Assembly (NCBI RefSeq): GCF_000427625.1
Contig: NZ_KE386569.1
Location: 2,229,754-2,293,753 of the forward strand
Source of the DNA: Methylobacter luteus IMV-B-3098
GTDB taxonomy: Bacteria; Pseudomonadota; Gammaproteobacteria; Methylococcales; Methylomonadaceae
Length of the DNA: 64,000 bases
Direction: 5' to 3'
This document shows, one piece after another, positions 6,974 to 17,144 of the stretch (position 1 is the stretch's first letter; each line of letters opens with the position of its first letter). The translations under genes were made by a program, and so were the position numbers. Under the pieces are notes generated by a model, which was not told where the DNA came from, ran no database searches, and saw only the letters and a program-made list of their open reading frames with translations.

Positions 6974-9900
6974 TTAAGGCTGCAACTCCGGCGCAAAACT
7001 GCTGGAAACTGTCATTAAAATCCCGCTGATAGCATCAAAATCGACCGGTTTAAGAAAGTGGTAGTCAAAACCGGCCATCCGCGAATGCTCTCGATCCTCG
7101 TCCTGTCCATAACCGGTCACGGCAATCAATTTCGCATACTGCGTTTCAGGAAATTCACGCAACCGTTGCGCGACCTCATAACCGTCTAAGTCAGGCAGGC
7201 CAATGTCGAGTATAACGATTTGAGGCCGAAAATCGATAGAACATGCCAGCGCATCAGTGCCGCATGCCACGGTCACCACCTCATGCCCTGACAAACGGAG
7301 CAGGACGGCAAGACTTTCAGCGCCATCGATATTGTCGTCGACTACCAGAATCCGAAGTTGCGGGATTGTTTCAAGAGAACCGGCCGGAATCAGCTCACCA
7401 GCCGAGACAACGGCCACATGCTCGGCCGGCAGGAGCGGCAGCCGCACCGTAAACTCGCTGCCCAGGTCAAGGCCTGCACTGGCAGCCGTGACAGAGCCGC
7501 CATGCAGTTCAGCCAGGCGCTGCACCAGATTCAGTCCCAGCCCCAGGCCGCCTTGGGAATGTGCAAGTGACCGGTCTGCTTGCGTGAAAATATCGAAAAC
7601 ATGCGGCAACAGTTCGGGCGCAATACCGATGCCGGCATCCTGAACCTGAATCATCGCCCAATCGCCTTCCCTCGCAACGCTCAGTGTGATATCGCCTCCC
7701 TCCTTCATGTATTTAGCCGCATTGTTCAGCAAGTTTATCAGAATTTGCTCCAACCGCATGGCGTCGCCTTCCAGCCATTGCGGTTCCGTCGACAGTGAAA
7801 TAGCGAGGCGGTGCTTTTTGGATTCGATGAACGGCCGGCAACTTTCAACCGCGCAGGCGATGACATCGCCCAGATTGATAAGCTGGTTTTTCAGTATGAT
7901 CTTACCCTGAATAATGCGGGCCGTATCCAGCAGATCATCCAGAAGCCGGGCCATGTGCTGCACTTGCCGGTCAATGACATCATACCCCCAATCGGCGGTA
8001 GGATTGGCACGATCAATTTTCCTCAGCACCTGCACGGCATTGCAGATAGGCGCCAACGGATTGCGCAACTCGTGAGCGAGCATGGCAAGAAACTCATCCT
8101 TGCGGCGATGGGTTTCCTGCAGTGTTTCCGCGGCGCGCTTGCGATCGGTTACATCGAAAAATATGACCCCGATCCGGCCCGGCTCGGTCTGGAAGGCGCT
8201 CATTTCAAAACACCGTCCCAGGGTATTCGCCCACATTTCAAAGTGCGCGGGCTCGCCAGTTAGAGCCACTTTGCCAAAAATTTCAAATCGTGACGGCTTT
8301 GTTTCCGGGAATATTTCCATAATGGTGTGACCAACGATATAACTGGCCTTCAGTCCTGTCTGATGCTCGAACGACTGGTTGACTTCCAGGACACGCAGAT
8401 CGCAAGGATTGCCTGAGTCATCGCAAATAACTTCATTGAACATAAGCCCTTCGGTCATCGTCTCGAAAAGCGAGCGGTACCGCGCCTCGCTGCGTTGCAG
8501 CGCCTTCTCGGCCTGTTTGTGCTCCTGACGCAATCTGAGCGCGGCGATACCGAAGCTGAGGTCGTCCGCCAGCTCGGCGAGCAATTCAATTTCATCCTCC
8601 GAGAAGTGATCCGGTTGTGTGGAATAGATGGCTATGGCGCCGAAGACTACATCATGAGCCAGCAGGGGAAAGGCGAGCGACGAGACATACCCTCTCTTTA
8701 AAGCCTCTTCACGCCAGGGTTTGAAGTTGGGATCGGTCAGCGTATTGCGGCAGATACTGGGCTTTCCGGTGCGGATACACGTGCCGGTAGGGCCGCGCCC
8801 CTGATCGTTATCCGCCCAGCTGACATTCAGATTTTCGAGATAGCTTTTCTCGAAGCCGGCATGGGCGACCGGCCGGACAGTCTTGTGTTCATCATGCTCC
8901 GCATAACCTATCCACACCATTATATGCTCACAGTCTTCGGCAATGATCCGGCATATCTCATTCAGGTACACCATTTCATCAGTGGCACGCATCATTATCT
9001 GGCTGCTACGCATGATCACGCTGAGCGTCCGGTTAAGCTTTTGAAGCTCGGCTTCCTTACTCTTGCGTTCAGCGACAAATCGGGCTTCGGTCTCGGCCAC
9101 GGCAACTCGTGCCTGAGCGTGGTGCATGGTCTCGGTAATCCATGAGATCAAGACCCCTGAGGCAGCAAAAACCGCTATACCTAGCCAGTCACTTGATTCT
9201 TCAATGGAAAACTGTCCTTCCTGGCCGACCCAGAAATAATCCGCCAAAAGAATGGATAGCACGATAGCCAGCAAGCCGGCCCGCATGCCGCCGTAGAACG
9301 CGGCGATCATCACGGCCGGATAGAAGGTTATGAAGGCGACACGCATCTCCAGCTCCTGCAGGAACACCAGGCGCACGATAGCGGCGACAATGACTATCGC
9401 AACAGTAATGCCGTAATAATAGCGCCTATTATCCGCCGGGAGCTCCAGTCGGATCTCGTATGCGCTCGGCTCACGCATCGACATGAAGGCCGCAACCAGC
9501 ATATAGACGCCGCCGAGGAATTGCGCTCCGCGCCCTGTCCAGCCCAACAGGCTGCCATGGACGGACTGGATCATGACGCCGAATAGTCCGTCCGCGAGCA
9601 ACAGCAGCGCCAGGGAATACCAGTACATAAAAAAGGACGGGCGTGAGCAGCTAATCGGCCGCAGCAGGATAGCAGTGAAGACAAACATGGCGATAGCCGA
9701 GCCCAGTACGAACTGGCGCACCGGCGTCCCGCCCTGGCCCTGTACGAAGAAAACCGGAGTCCAGCCCGAGAACACCGTCCAAACGACTAGCCCCACAGCG
9801 CCAAAAACGACCGCATAGCTTATCGCAAGCCAGAGATACGATGCACGCAGGGTAAGTCTCCACCTTAATGAAAAGGCCGCGCCCGTCAAATGACACAAGG

Positions 9901-10273
9901 CCGATAGCCAGGCACAAATATTATGAATGGTTACCAGAGTGTTCTGATCGATACGTTCGTAACCATCCCTTATCAATGTGGCGATACCGGCCAGAAATCC
10001 GGCAGAGCCCCAGAATAGGACGCCGCAGCCCAACAGCAACAGTCCCGGCATGCCATAGACCATGAAACTGCGGCCAATCAGGTAAGCGATGAGCAGTGAT
10101 GCCAGCGTCGAGAAACAGAATGACAGACCTATCTGGAGATAGGGTAATTCATACGATATTTGCGAATCCGCTGCCCATAATATCAATATCGCAGCAAGCA
10201 GGACGGGAATCGGGAGCCATGCCATTCGGTTCCATAAAGACCTTTCGTGCTTTAAATAGATTGACTCAGGCAA
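6974..10273 (-). CDS. Membrane-bound hybrid sensor histidine kinase (GAF-PAS-HisKA-HATPase-REC)
   Basis: This 1099-residue protein senses a signal and relays phosphate internally. Residues about 15-265 form a multi-pass membrane domain of the MASE kind; residues 285-385 form a second membrane block that resembles the four-helix DUF4118 (KdpD) module. A GAF domain (about 430-580), a PAS domain (about 595-712) and a HisKA domain follow, with the phospho-accepting His734 in MLAHELRNPLAP. The ATPase domain has LINLLNNAAKY and QDAGIGIA. The last 125 residues form a receiver domain with VVDDN and the phosphorylated Asp in VILDIGLPDLDG. The longest frame begins with TTG at 10273; ATG at 10225 is an alternative start. 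No partner regulator lies nearby, so output must go elsewhere. Confidence 0.9.
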   Translation of the reverse strand: MPESIYLKHERSLWNRMAWLPIPVLLAAILILWAADSQISYELPYLQIGLSFCFSTLASLLIAYLIGRSFMVYGMPGLLLLGCGVLFWGSAGFLAGIATLIRDGYERIDQNTLVTIHNICAWLSALCHLTGAAFSLRWRLTLRASYLWLAISYAVVFGAVGLVVWTVFSGWTPVFFVQGQGGTPVRQFVLGSAIAMFVFTAILLRPISCSRPSFFMYWYSLALLLLADGLFGVMIQSVHGSLLGWTGRGAQFLGGVYMLVAAFMSMREPSAYEIRLELPADNRRYYYGITVAIVIVAAIVRLVFLQELEMRVAFITFYPAVMIAAFYGGMRAGLLAIVLSILLADYFWVGQEGQFSIEESSDWLGIAVFAASGVLISWITETMHHAQARVAVAETEARFVAERKSKEAELQKLNRTLSVIMRSSQIMMRATDEMVYLNEICRIIAEDCEHIMVWIGYAEHDEHKTVRPVAHAGFEKSYLENLNVSWADNDQGRGPTGTCIRTGKPSICRNTLTDPNFKPWREEALKRGYVSSLAFPLLAHDVVFGAIAIYSTQPDHFSEDEIELLAELADDLSFGIAALRLRQEHKQAEKALQRSEARYRSLFETMTEGLMFNEVICDDSGNPCDLRVLEVNQSFEHQTGLKASYIVGHTIMEIFPETKPSRFEIFGKVALTGEPAHFEMWANTLGRCFEMSAFQTEPGRIGVIFFDVTDRKRAAETLQETHRRKDEFLAMLAHELRNPLAPICNAVQVLRKIDRANPTADWGYDVIDRQVQHMARLLDDLLDTARIIQGKIILKNQLINLGDVIACAVESCRPFIESKKHRLAISLSTEPQWLEGDAMRLEQILINLLNNAAKYMKEGGDITLSVAREGDWAMIQVQDAGIGIAPELLPHVFDIFTQADRSLAHSQGGLGLGLNLVQRLAELHGGSVTAASAGLDLGSEFTVRLPLLPAEHVAVVSAGELIPAGSLETIPQLRILVVDDNIDGAESLAVLLRLSGHEVVTVACGTDALACSIDFRPQIVILDIGLPDLDGYEVAQRLREFPETQYAKLIAVTGYGQDEDREHSRMAGFDYHFLKPVDFDAISGILMTVSSSFAPELQP

Positions 10274-10517
10274 CGTATTATCCAGGGATTTGGTTCGGCC
10301 CTCCGCTTAAGGGCTCGGAATTTGGAAGTAATTTTTTAATTATCAGGGCTGAACTCTATACCGTTTTGCTCGGTATGGGCAAGGCATTTTAACCATCCTG
10401 CCGATGCTTCAGGCAGTGATCCGGAAAACTGCCCCCCTTACGTGCAACATCAGCGGCAGCAAATAAATCGCATGAGTTCGGTTGCTATGGCGCGCCTGAT
10501 TATATGTCCTCTGTTTT

Positions 10518-11018
10518 CTACAACTGAACCGGTTGGTCGGGCAGTTCATTGGCCTGAGCGCCCTGCCCCCCCGGATAATGCCTTGCCAGATGCTCGCTGA
10601 CAGCCTTGATGCCGCCAATAACGCCTGCCTCAAACTGCTTATGCCTGAATGCCGACTCCATATCCTGGCAGATCGCTTCCCATCCCTGTTTGCCCACATG
10701 ACCATCTATGCCCCGGTCCGCGACAATTTCAAAATCACGATCGGCAAATAACAGATAAATCAGCACGCCATTGTTTTGAGCCGTATCCCAGACCCGTAAC
10801 AAGGCAAAAACGTCAATGGCCCGCTCGCGCGCTGTCTGGCTTTTTAACAAGGGCCCCCAGTCGAGCGACGTTTCAACGGCGAAACGAATTTCCCCCTGAT
10901 GGCCGGCTTCGGCCTGACGAATCGCAGCTTCAATGGTTTGCATGGCATGGGCCGGAAAAGCCCGCCGAACCGTCCAGCGGTCTGTCCACAGATGCCTCAT
11001 AATGCGTTTAAGATTCAT
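10518..11018 (-). CDS. TPM-domain protein, cytoplasmic type
   Basis: The 166-residue protein has a TPM (TLP18.3/Psb32/MOLO-1) fold: an AIRQAEAGHQGEIRFAVE start, then RVWDTAQNNGVLIYLLFADRDFEIVADRGI, which corresponds to the core strand and helix of the family. There is no signal peptide. It is the last gene of a minus-strand group LemA, TPM with signal peptide, TPM without, with about 45 bases after the middle gene. Two-TPM arrangements next to LemA are common in proteobacteria and are thought to serve envelope quality control, but the molecular role is unproven. Function is therefore given only as a domain name. Confidence 0.85.
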   Translation of the reverse strand: MNLKRIMRHLWTDRWTVRRAFPAHAMQTIEAAIRQAEAGHQGEIRFAVETSLDWGPLLKSQTARERAIDVFALLRVWDTAQNNGVLIYLLFADRDFEIVADRGIDGHVGKQGWEAICQDMESAFRHKQFEAGVIGGIKAVSEHLARHYPGGQGAQANELPDQPVQL

Positions 11019-11063
11019 AAATTATTAATCTCAACCTGTGATAAGTGGTGCGGCTAAAGCGAT

Positions 11064-11909
11064 TCACCAACGGCCCGACGCGCCGCCGCCGCCAAAACCG
11101 CCGCCACCGCCGCCGAATCCGCCGCCACGGCCAAAACCTCCGCCAAAGCCTCCGCCGCCGGGCCAAAAGCCGCCGCTACGCATGCCGCCCAGCGAAAACA
11201 GAAAGGCGAACAGGCCCGCGATCAGCGCGCCCAACAGTGAACCGACGATGAGCCAGAATAGAATCCCTACCAGACCGCCGACGATAGAAGCGCCGAGCAG
11301 GCGGCCGAAAATCATGCGGAACAGCCCGGCCCCGACCAAAACCAGCAGAAACCCGAGCGGCAGAAAATCCTCGAAACCGGACCAGGACACATCTTTCTCG
11401 ACCGGCGGCGGCAAAGGTTCGCCGTCGATCAGGCGGATCAGACGGCTTACACCGGCTTCGATGCCGCCGAAGTAATCATTCTGCTTAAAATAAGGGATGA
11501 TGATCTCGCTGATCACGCGCTTGGCCACGGCATCTGGAATGACGCCTTCCAGCCCGTAACCGACTTCGATGCGCAATGCCCGGTCTTCCTTGGCGACCAG
11601 CAACAGCACGCCGTCATCGATGCCTTTCCTGCCCAGCTTCCATGTTTCCGCCACGCGCATGGCGTATTGCTCGATGGCCTCGGGCTGTGTCGTCGGAATG
11701 ATCAGCACGGCGATCTGACTGCCCTTGCGCGCCTCGAACTCCATCAGCGCCTGCTCAAGCCTACTTTGTTGAGCCGGAGACAGCGTGCCGGTCAAATCGG
11801 TGACCCGAGCCTGCAGAGCAGGAACGGGCACATCGGCTATGGCCAGCCCGGCTGCCAGCAGAAATACCGCTACAGCCATTGAGCGTAACGCCAGGACCAC
11901 CGCTCTCAT
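11064..11909 (-). CDS. Secreted or membrane-anchored TPM-domain protein (YgcG family)
   Basis: The 281-residue protein starts with a signal peptide (hydrophobic run to about residue 25), then a TPM domain: VTDLTGTLSPAQQSRLEQAL, GSQIAVLIIPTT and GIDDGVLLLVAKEDRALRIEVGYGLEG, all classic for the family. Two hydrophobic segments (about residues 185-245) follow, and the tail is a Gly/Phe-rich repeat ending in SGRW. This layout is that of YgcG-type envelope proteins. The gene starts nine bases after the end of lemA, so the two are almost certainly co-transcribed. The Gly-rich tail is probably disordered. Confidence 0.9.
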   Translation of the reverse strand: MRAVVLALRSMAVAVFLLAAGLAIADVPVPALQARVTDLTGTLSPAQQSRLEQALMEFEARKGSQIAVLIIPTTQPEAIEQYAMRVAETWKLGRKGIDDGVLLLVAKEDRALRIEVGYGLEGVIPDAVAKRVISEIIIPYFKQNDYFGGIEAGVSRLIRLIDGEPLPPPVEKDVSWSGFEDFLPLGFLLVLVGAGLFRMIFGRLLGASIVGGLVGILFWLIVGSLLGALIAGLFAFLFSLGGMRSGGFWPGGGGFGGGFGRGGGFGGGGGGFGGGGASGRW

Positions 11910-11918
11910 GCGCTATGC

Positions 11919-12548
11919 TTAACGGCCGCTTTCAGGCGAGGGCATGCCCGCAGGGGGCGCGTTGAAATCGACTTTTGGCGGCGTGGTTATCGTTTGCTCA
12001 TCTTCCACCGCGAAGGAAGGCTTGGTTTTGTAACCGAACATCATCGCCGTCAAATTGGTCGGGAAAGAACGCACGGTGACATTGTATTCCTGTACCGCTT
12101 GGATATAGCGATTGCGCGCAACGGCAATGCGGTTCTCCGTGCCTTCCAGCTGCGCCTGTAGATCCCGAAACAGGGTATTGGCCTGCAATTGCGGATAGCT
12201 TTCCGCCACGGCCAGCAGGCGCGTCAAGGCGGAAGACAACTCGCCCTGGGCGTCCTGAAATTTGGCAAAAGCCTGCTCATCGTTGAGCAATTCCGGTGTC
12301 GCCTGGATGGCGCCGACTCTGGCCCTGGACTCCGTGACGCGGGTCAGCACCTCTTGTTCATGACTGGCATAGCCTTTTACCACATTGACGAGATTCGGCA
12401 CCAGATCAGCTCTGCGCTTGTACTGGTTCAACACTTCGCCCCAGCTTGCCTTGATCTGCTCGTCCGTGGTCTGAAGCGTATTGTAGCCGCAGCCGTTTAA
12501 AGACAGGGTCATCAACACGAACCCTATTAAAAATATACTTTTACGCAT
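11919..12548 (-). CDS. lemA: LemA family lipoprotein
   Basis: The 209-residue product is a LemA family member: one N-terminal hydrophobic segment with a lipobox (LNGC) and a long helical body with the family signature QYKRRADLVPNLVNVVKGYASHE and, later, YNVTVRSFPTNLTAMMFGYK. LemA proteins are anchored in the inner membrane with the helical body in the periplasm, and usually lie next to TPM-domain genes, as here. The AAGGAG site before the ATG supports the start. Its role in the cell is still not settled. In this operon it probably works with the two TPM proteins downstream. Confidence 0.93.
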   Translation of the reverse strand: MRKSIFLIGFVLMTLSLNGCGYNTLQTTDEQIKASWGEVLNQYKRRADLVPNLVNVVKGYASHEQEVLTRVTESRARVGAIQATPELLNDEQAFAKFQDAQGELSSALTRLLAVAESYPQLQANTLFRDLQAQLEGTENRIAVARNRYIQAVQEYNVTVRSFPTNLTAMMFGYKTKPSFAVEDEQTITTPPKVDFNAPPAGMPSPESGR

Positions 12549-12641
12549 GGCATTCTCCTTAATTTAAATTTTTCTGCGTCAACATCAGCATGACTGATCT
12601 AGCAATGCATCGTGATGCGAAAGCTCATCCGCCTACGTCGG

Positions 12642-12959
12642 CTACATTTTTTCCCACATCACATAACTATTATTCCGTGCCGCAGTGATGAACAGTTCAA
12701 TTAAAGGCAAAGCCCGATGTTTAAGGCTGACGACCGGCTCCTTCGCCTCGTCCTCCTGAGCATTTTTAGGCAAATCGACAGGTGCCGGCGCATCTATCTC
12801 GACGGCGTTTTTCAAGCGCTCAAGCGCTGCCGGGACATCCTCGGCCTGAATGGCGCTGGGCACTGTGCCGCTATGACCCATCATTTTCAGCAACCGCTGC
12901 GCGATGTCGCCAAACAGAATGATATCCGCATGAGATCTAGTCATGAACTTTACCAGCAT
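12642..12959 (-). CDS. DUF1840 family protein
   Basis: This small (about 105-residue) cytoplasmic protein matches DUF1840 along its length: MLVKFMTRSHADIILFGD, LLKMMGHSGTVPSAI, EDVPAALERLKNAVE and a C-terminal VSLKHRALPLIELFITAA. No biochemical role is known for the family. Two start codons lie close together; AGGAG directly abuts the one at 12965 but sits six bases before the ATG at 12959, so the second is preferred. It is on the same strand as the LemA operon but about 90 bases upstream of it and may have its own promoter. Confidence 0.88.
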   Translation of the reverse strand: MLVKFMTRSHADIILFGDIAQRLLKMMGHSGTVPSAIQAEDVPAALERLKNAVEIDAPAPVDLPKNAQEDEAKEPVVSLKHRALPLIELFITAARNNSYVMWEKM

Positions 12960-13157
12960 ATACATCTCCTAATTTGCGCGAGAGCAGGCCCGCTGAGGTT
13001 ATACCCATTTTTTAGCAATATATTCTTCTTCTTTTAAAACGTTCGGTGCGCTAGCCGACATAAAAATCATCTTCTTTATGTTAATTAATTGCAAATTCTG
13101 CGTCGGGTATGAGAAAGCCCCGTCCAAGACCGAGTTAAATTAATTTGGAGATTGATC

Positions 13158-13532
13158 ATGGCTGACAGTGTTACACCTGTAGAAAACGAATCGGAAAAAG
13201 ATGAGAGACTGAAAACATTAAGAACAGTTACCGCCTTTGTTTACCTGTGTCAGGTGTTGACATTTGCATTGGCGGGACTGCCTTTGCTGGTAGGCGTCGT
13301 TATCAATCTGGTGAAGCGTAAGGAAGTCCAGGGAACGTGGCTGGAATCCCATTTCAACTGGCAAATAAAAACCGTTTGGATCGCTTTGTCATTGTTTGCG
13401 ATCAGCGGGCTGATGATGTTTATGGGCGGCGGCTATGTACTGATTGCGGCCGTGCTGTGGCTGATCTATCGCATCTCTGTTGGCTGGTATGCGCTACATT
13501 CCAACAAACCCATTGATGAAAACATGCTGTAG
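13158..13532 (+). CDS. DUF4870-like small membrane protein
   Basis: The 124-residue product has an acidic N-terminus and three predicted membrane segments (about residues 22-50, 72-90 and 94-112). Between the first two is EVQGTWLESHFNWQIKTVW, the conserved cytoplasmic loop of the DUF4870/Tic20-like group. The function of the family is not established. GGAG lies seven bases before the ATG at 13158, which is preferred over an in-frame TTG six bases upstream. It is convergent with creA. Confidence 0.8.
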   Translation: MADSVTPVENESEKDERLKTLRTVTAFVYLCQVLTFALAGLPLLVGVVINLVKRKEVQGTWLESHFNWQIKTVWIALSLFAISGLMMFMGGGYVLIAAVLWLIYRISVGWYALHSNKPIDENML

Positions 13533-13541
13533 CCGGCAATA

Positions 13542-14006
13542 CTACCGGCCGCCCCACGGCATGATAGGCACGGTGGAGACGCTGCTGGCCGGCGCGCCTT
13601 CAATCAGCTTGCGACTGATGGCCAGATAGATCAGCGTATTGCGTTTAGCGTCAAACAGACGGGAAACGCGCGTTTCCTTAAAAAGCAGCGAGGTATTTTC
13701 GCTAAACGCGGTTTCCTCTTCCGGCAGTTTGCCATTGATAACGATCGGCCCGACCTGTTGGCAGGAAATCGAGAACTGGGACGGGTCTTCGGCGACGCCG
13801 AATGTGCCGGCAATGCCGCCGGTCTTGGCCTGACTGATATGGCAAGTGACGCCCTGCACTTTGGGATCATCAAAGGCTTGTACGCACACCTTGTGGTTGG
13901 CGCCGATCAATTTCCAGGCTGTCATCACGCAGCCAACCTCCTCGGAGTGCGCGGCGGGCATCCAAAAACTGAAAAGCAAGGCACAATACACCAGTTTCTG
14001 TTTCAT
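13542..14006 (-). CDS. creA: CreA family periplasmic protein
   Basis: From the ATG at 14006 the protein is 154 residues, with a signal peptide ending near AHS-EE. The mature part follows E. coli CreA closely: EVGCVMTAWKLIGANHKVCVQAFDDPKVQGVTC in outline (Cys residues added), then ISQAKTGGIAGTFGVAEDPS, SISCQQVGPI, FDAKRNTLIYLAISRK and the C-terminal VPIMPWGG. The longer frame from 14117 has no signal peptide at its start and is rejected; AGGA precedes the ATG at 14006. CreA's function is unknown; unlike in E. coli, no creBCD genes lie beside it. Confidence 0.93.
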   Translation of the reverse strand: MKQKLVYCALLFSFWMPAAHSEEVGCVMTAWKLIGANHKVCVQAFDDPKVQGVTCHISQAKTGGIAGTFGVAEDPSQFSISCQQVGPIVINGKLPEEETAFSENTSLLFKETRVSRLFDAKRNTLIYLAISRKLIEGAPASSVSTVPIMPWGGR

Positions 14007-14238
14007 GTTAATTCCTGCGGTTGGCTTATCGGTGCCCTGATTGTAACAGCGGGAATTCAATGCGGGTAGTTTTTGAATAAAGAATTGATACGACGGCGAT
14101 TCCGGCCGGGTATTCATTAGCAGCAGGCATGAACTTACAAAAGACTAATTCAGTCTAAGTGGTTGTTATCGATGAACATTACTCAATCTCAAACACGGTA
14201 ACACTCCCTATCAAGAAACATTTCTGAGGAGTATCACC

Positions 14239-14688
14239 ATGACTAACGAAGAAACAATTTCCGTCCTTAATGATCTGATCGAAGTATCTAAAGACGGCGA
14301 ACGGGAATTCCACGATTGCGCAGAGGAAGTCACTGATCCGGAACTCTTGAATTTTTTCACTAAAACGTCTCAGCGGTGCGCTGAAGGCGCTGCGATGCTA
14401 CAGGAGCAAGTGCGCCGCCTTGGAGGCGAGCCGGAAACCGAAGGCAGTTTTTCGGGCGCCGCTCATCGCATGTGGGTAAATCTGAAATCGGCAGTAACCG
14501 GTGCCGATAAAACCTCAATACTGAAAGAATGCGAACGCGGTGAACAGCATGCCGTGGAGGCTTACGAAAAAGCCTTGCAGGAGGATCTGCCTCCCGATGT
14601 TCGCGAGATGGTTGAAATGCAGCATAATGGCGTCATAGCTAATATGGAACGCGTACATACCCTGTTACAAGGTCAGATGCAGCAATAA
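14239..14688 (+). CDS. PA2169/DUF2383-type four-helix-bundle protein
   Basis: The 149-residue product begins with ISVLNDLIEVSKDGEREFH, the conserved first helix of the PA2169 family, and continues with alternating amphipathic helices and a CERGEQHAVEAYEKAL segment typical of the second half. The family is ferritin-like in fold and often stress-induced, with no proven reaction. A GAGGAG ribosome binding site lies seven bases before the ATG, indicating strong translation. It stands alone between creA (divergent) and the small DUF504 operon. Confidence 0.88.
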   Translation: MTNEETISVLNDLIEVSKDGEREFHDCAEEVTDPELLNFFTKTSQRCAEGAAMLQEQVRRLGGEPETEGSFSGAAHRMWVNLKSAVTGADKTSILKECERGEQHAVEAYEKALQEDLPPDVREMVEMQHNGVIANMERVHTLLQGQMQQ

Positions 14689-14715
14689 GTCCCGGTCAAT
14701 AGCTTTTTCATGTCT

Positions 14716-14988
14716 TTAATGTGGGGGCGGCTGCTCCTGAAACGCCTGCTTTCGACAATCGCCCCCACCGTCATAAATGCCTTCAGCCGGATGCCTGGTC
14801 AGGCCGAGACGCCGGGCCATATCCTGCGCATCCTGATGCTCCCCCGCGCTGACGAGGCGGGACAGTTCCGGGATATCTATCGCCGGCCCTGTTGTAGAAA
14901 TAATATTGATCCTGAGCCGTTCCACGCGCAACACGTCTTCCAGGCCATCACGAGCTTTTTTATCTGGCTTCGCGGCTGGGCTTGTCAA
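14716..14988 (-). CDS. Small protein, possible remnant of a DUF985-type cupin
   Basis: A 90-residue frame starts with TTG at 14988, nine bases after an AGGAG site, and begins 23 bases after the stop of the DUF504 gene on the same strand. The only recognisable piece is MARRLGLTRHPAEGIYD, which resembles the opening (LGLxPHPEGGYY) of DUF985 cupins; nothing of the barrel follows. It may be a degraded gene, a small unrelated protein or chance. No function is assigned. Confidence 0.35.
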   Translation of the reverse strand: MTSPAAKPDKKARDGLEDVLRVERLRINIISTTGPAIDIPELSRLVSAGEHQDAQDMARRLGLTRHPAEGIYDGGGDCRKQAFQEQPPPH

Positions 14989-15011
14989 AATGAAACGCTC
15001 CTGTCATGGCA

Positions 15012-15266
15012 TCAATGAGTCCGCTGCCAAATCAGCTCGCCATTACGGTATACAGCCTTGATGCGATGCAGCGGGACGGTATGGGTTTCCCCTTCGCTGT
15101 CATTCCATTCAAAAACACTATGGCTGTCTTTGGGAAACTTGATGTCGGCAAGCGCCTTCACCACAAGGCTGCGCTCGATGCGGTCATAATAGCCGATTCG
15201 AAATTCCGCACGGCCGAACTCTTCGTCCCAGCGGATGCGATTAAGCAGGTCTTGAATGGGCAGCAT
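15012..15266 (-). CDS. DUF504 (MJ1316 RNA-end-recognition fold) protein
   Basis: From the ATG at 15266 the protein is 84 residues and is a single DUF504 domain: MLPIQDLLNRIRWDEEFGRA, RIGYYDRIE, then HTVPLHRIKAVYRNGELIWQR. DUF504 belongs to the MJ1316 fold, proposed to bind RNA ends with cyclic phosphates; that role is predicted rather than shown. An upstream in-frame start at 15350 adds 28 residues outside the domain and is rejected. A small frame follows 23 bases downstream. Confidence 0.85.
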   Translation of the reverse strand: MLPIQDLLNRIRWDEEFGRAEFRIGYYDRIERSLVVKALADIKFPKDSHSVFEWNDSEGETHTVPLHRIKAVYRNGELIWQRTH

Positions 15267-15449
15267 GGTTGAAAAACCTGGCACTTTCGTTATATCAAGC
15301 TTTGACTGGCGTCTAGTCACTTTGTGCCATGCTGCGACAAGAAACCGCATTGCCGATCAACAGCGAAATTCCGTCATGAATGCCATGCCGACCTCCTTTT
15401 TTTCTTAACAATTTAGCCTCTGAAAATTAATAGTGTAGAATCGCTATAG

Positions 15450-16865
<1,416 letters not shown>

Positions 16866-16933
16866 GGCAAAAGCCAGCCAGCTTTGCGCCGAAAGCCGCA
16901 ATAGCGGCCCGTCTCTAAGACGGACAATTTAAA

Positions 16934-16977
16934 GCAAGCACCCGACGCCAATATGTATATTGGCGTCGGGTGCTTGC
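16934..16977. terminator. Perfect 21-bp inverted repeat after gdhA
   Basis: The arms 16934-16954 and 16957-16977 are exact reverse complements separated by two bases. The hairpin is GC-rich but no T-run follows, so it differs from an ordinary intrinsic terminator. It could terminate from either side, block exonucleases at the gdhA mRNA end, or be a cruciform-type repeat. A second weak candidate (CGCAG at 17013-17017, CTGCG at 17029-17033, then TTTTT) lies just beyond. Nothing else is seen between gdhA and 17145. Confidence 0.6.
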
Positions 16978-17144
16978 AATCAGCCGTTCCGACGTAACCC
17001 CATCTTCAAAACCGCAGCGATAACTTTACTGCGATTTTTCTTAATAATAATCATTAAGATCAGACTGGTATTTGTTTGCCGTACAGGTTATCTTTTACGG
17101 TTATCATTTGCTTTTTTCAATTATCTTGATCAAGGATCATTCCT

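Noticed and set aside
14710-15018. Plus-strand frame of 102 codons
   Set aside because: No ribosome binding site and no motif; the minus strand has a better case.
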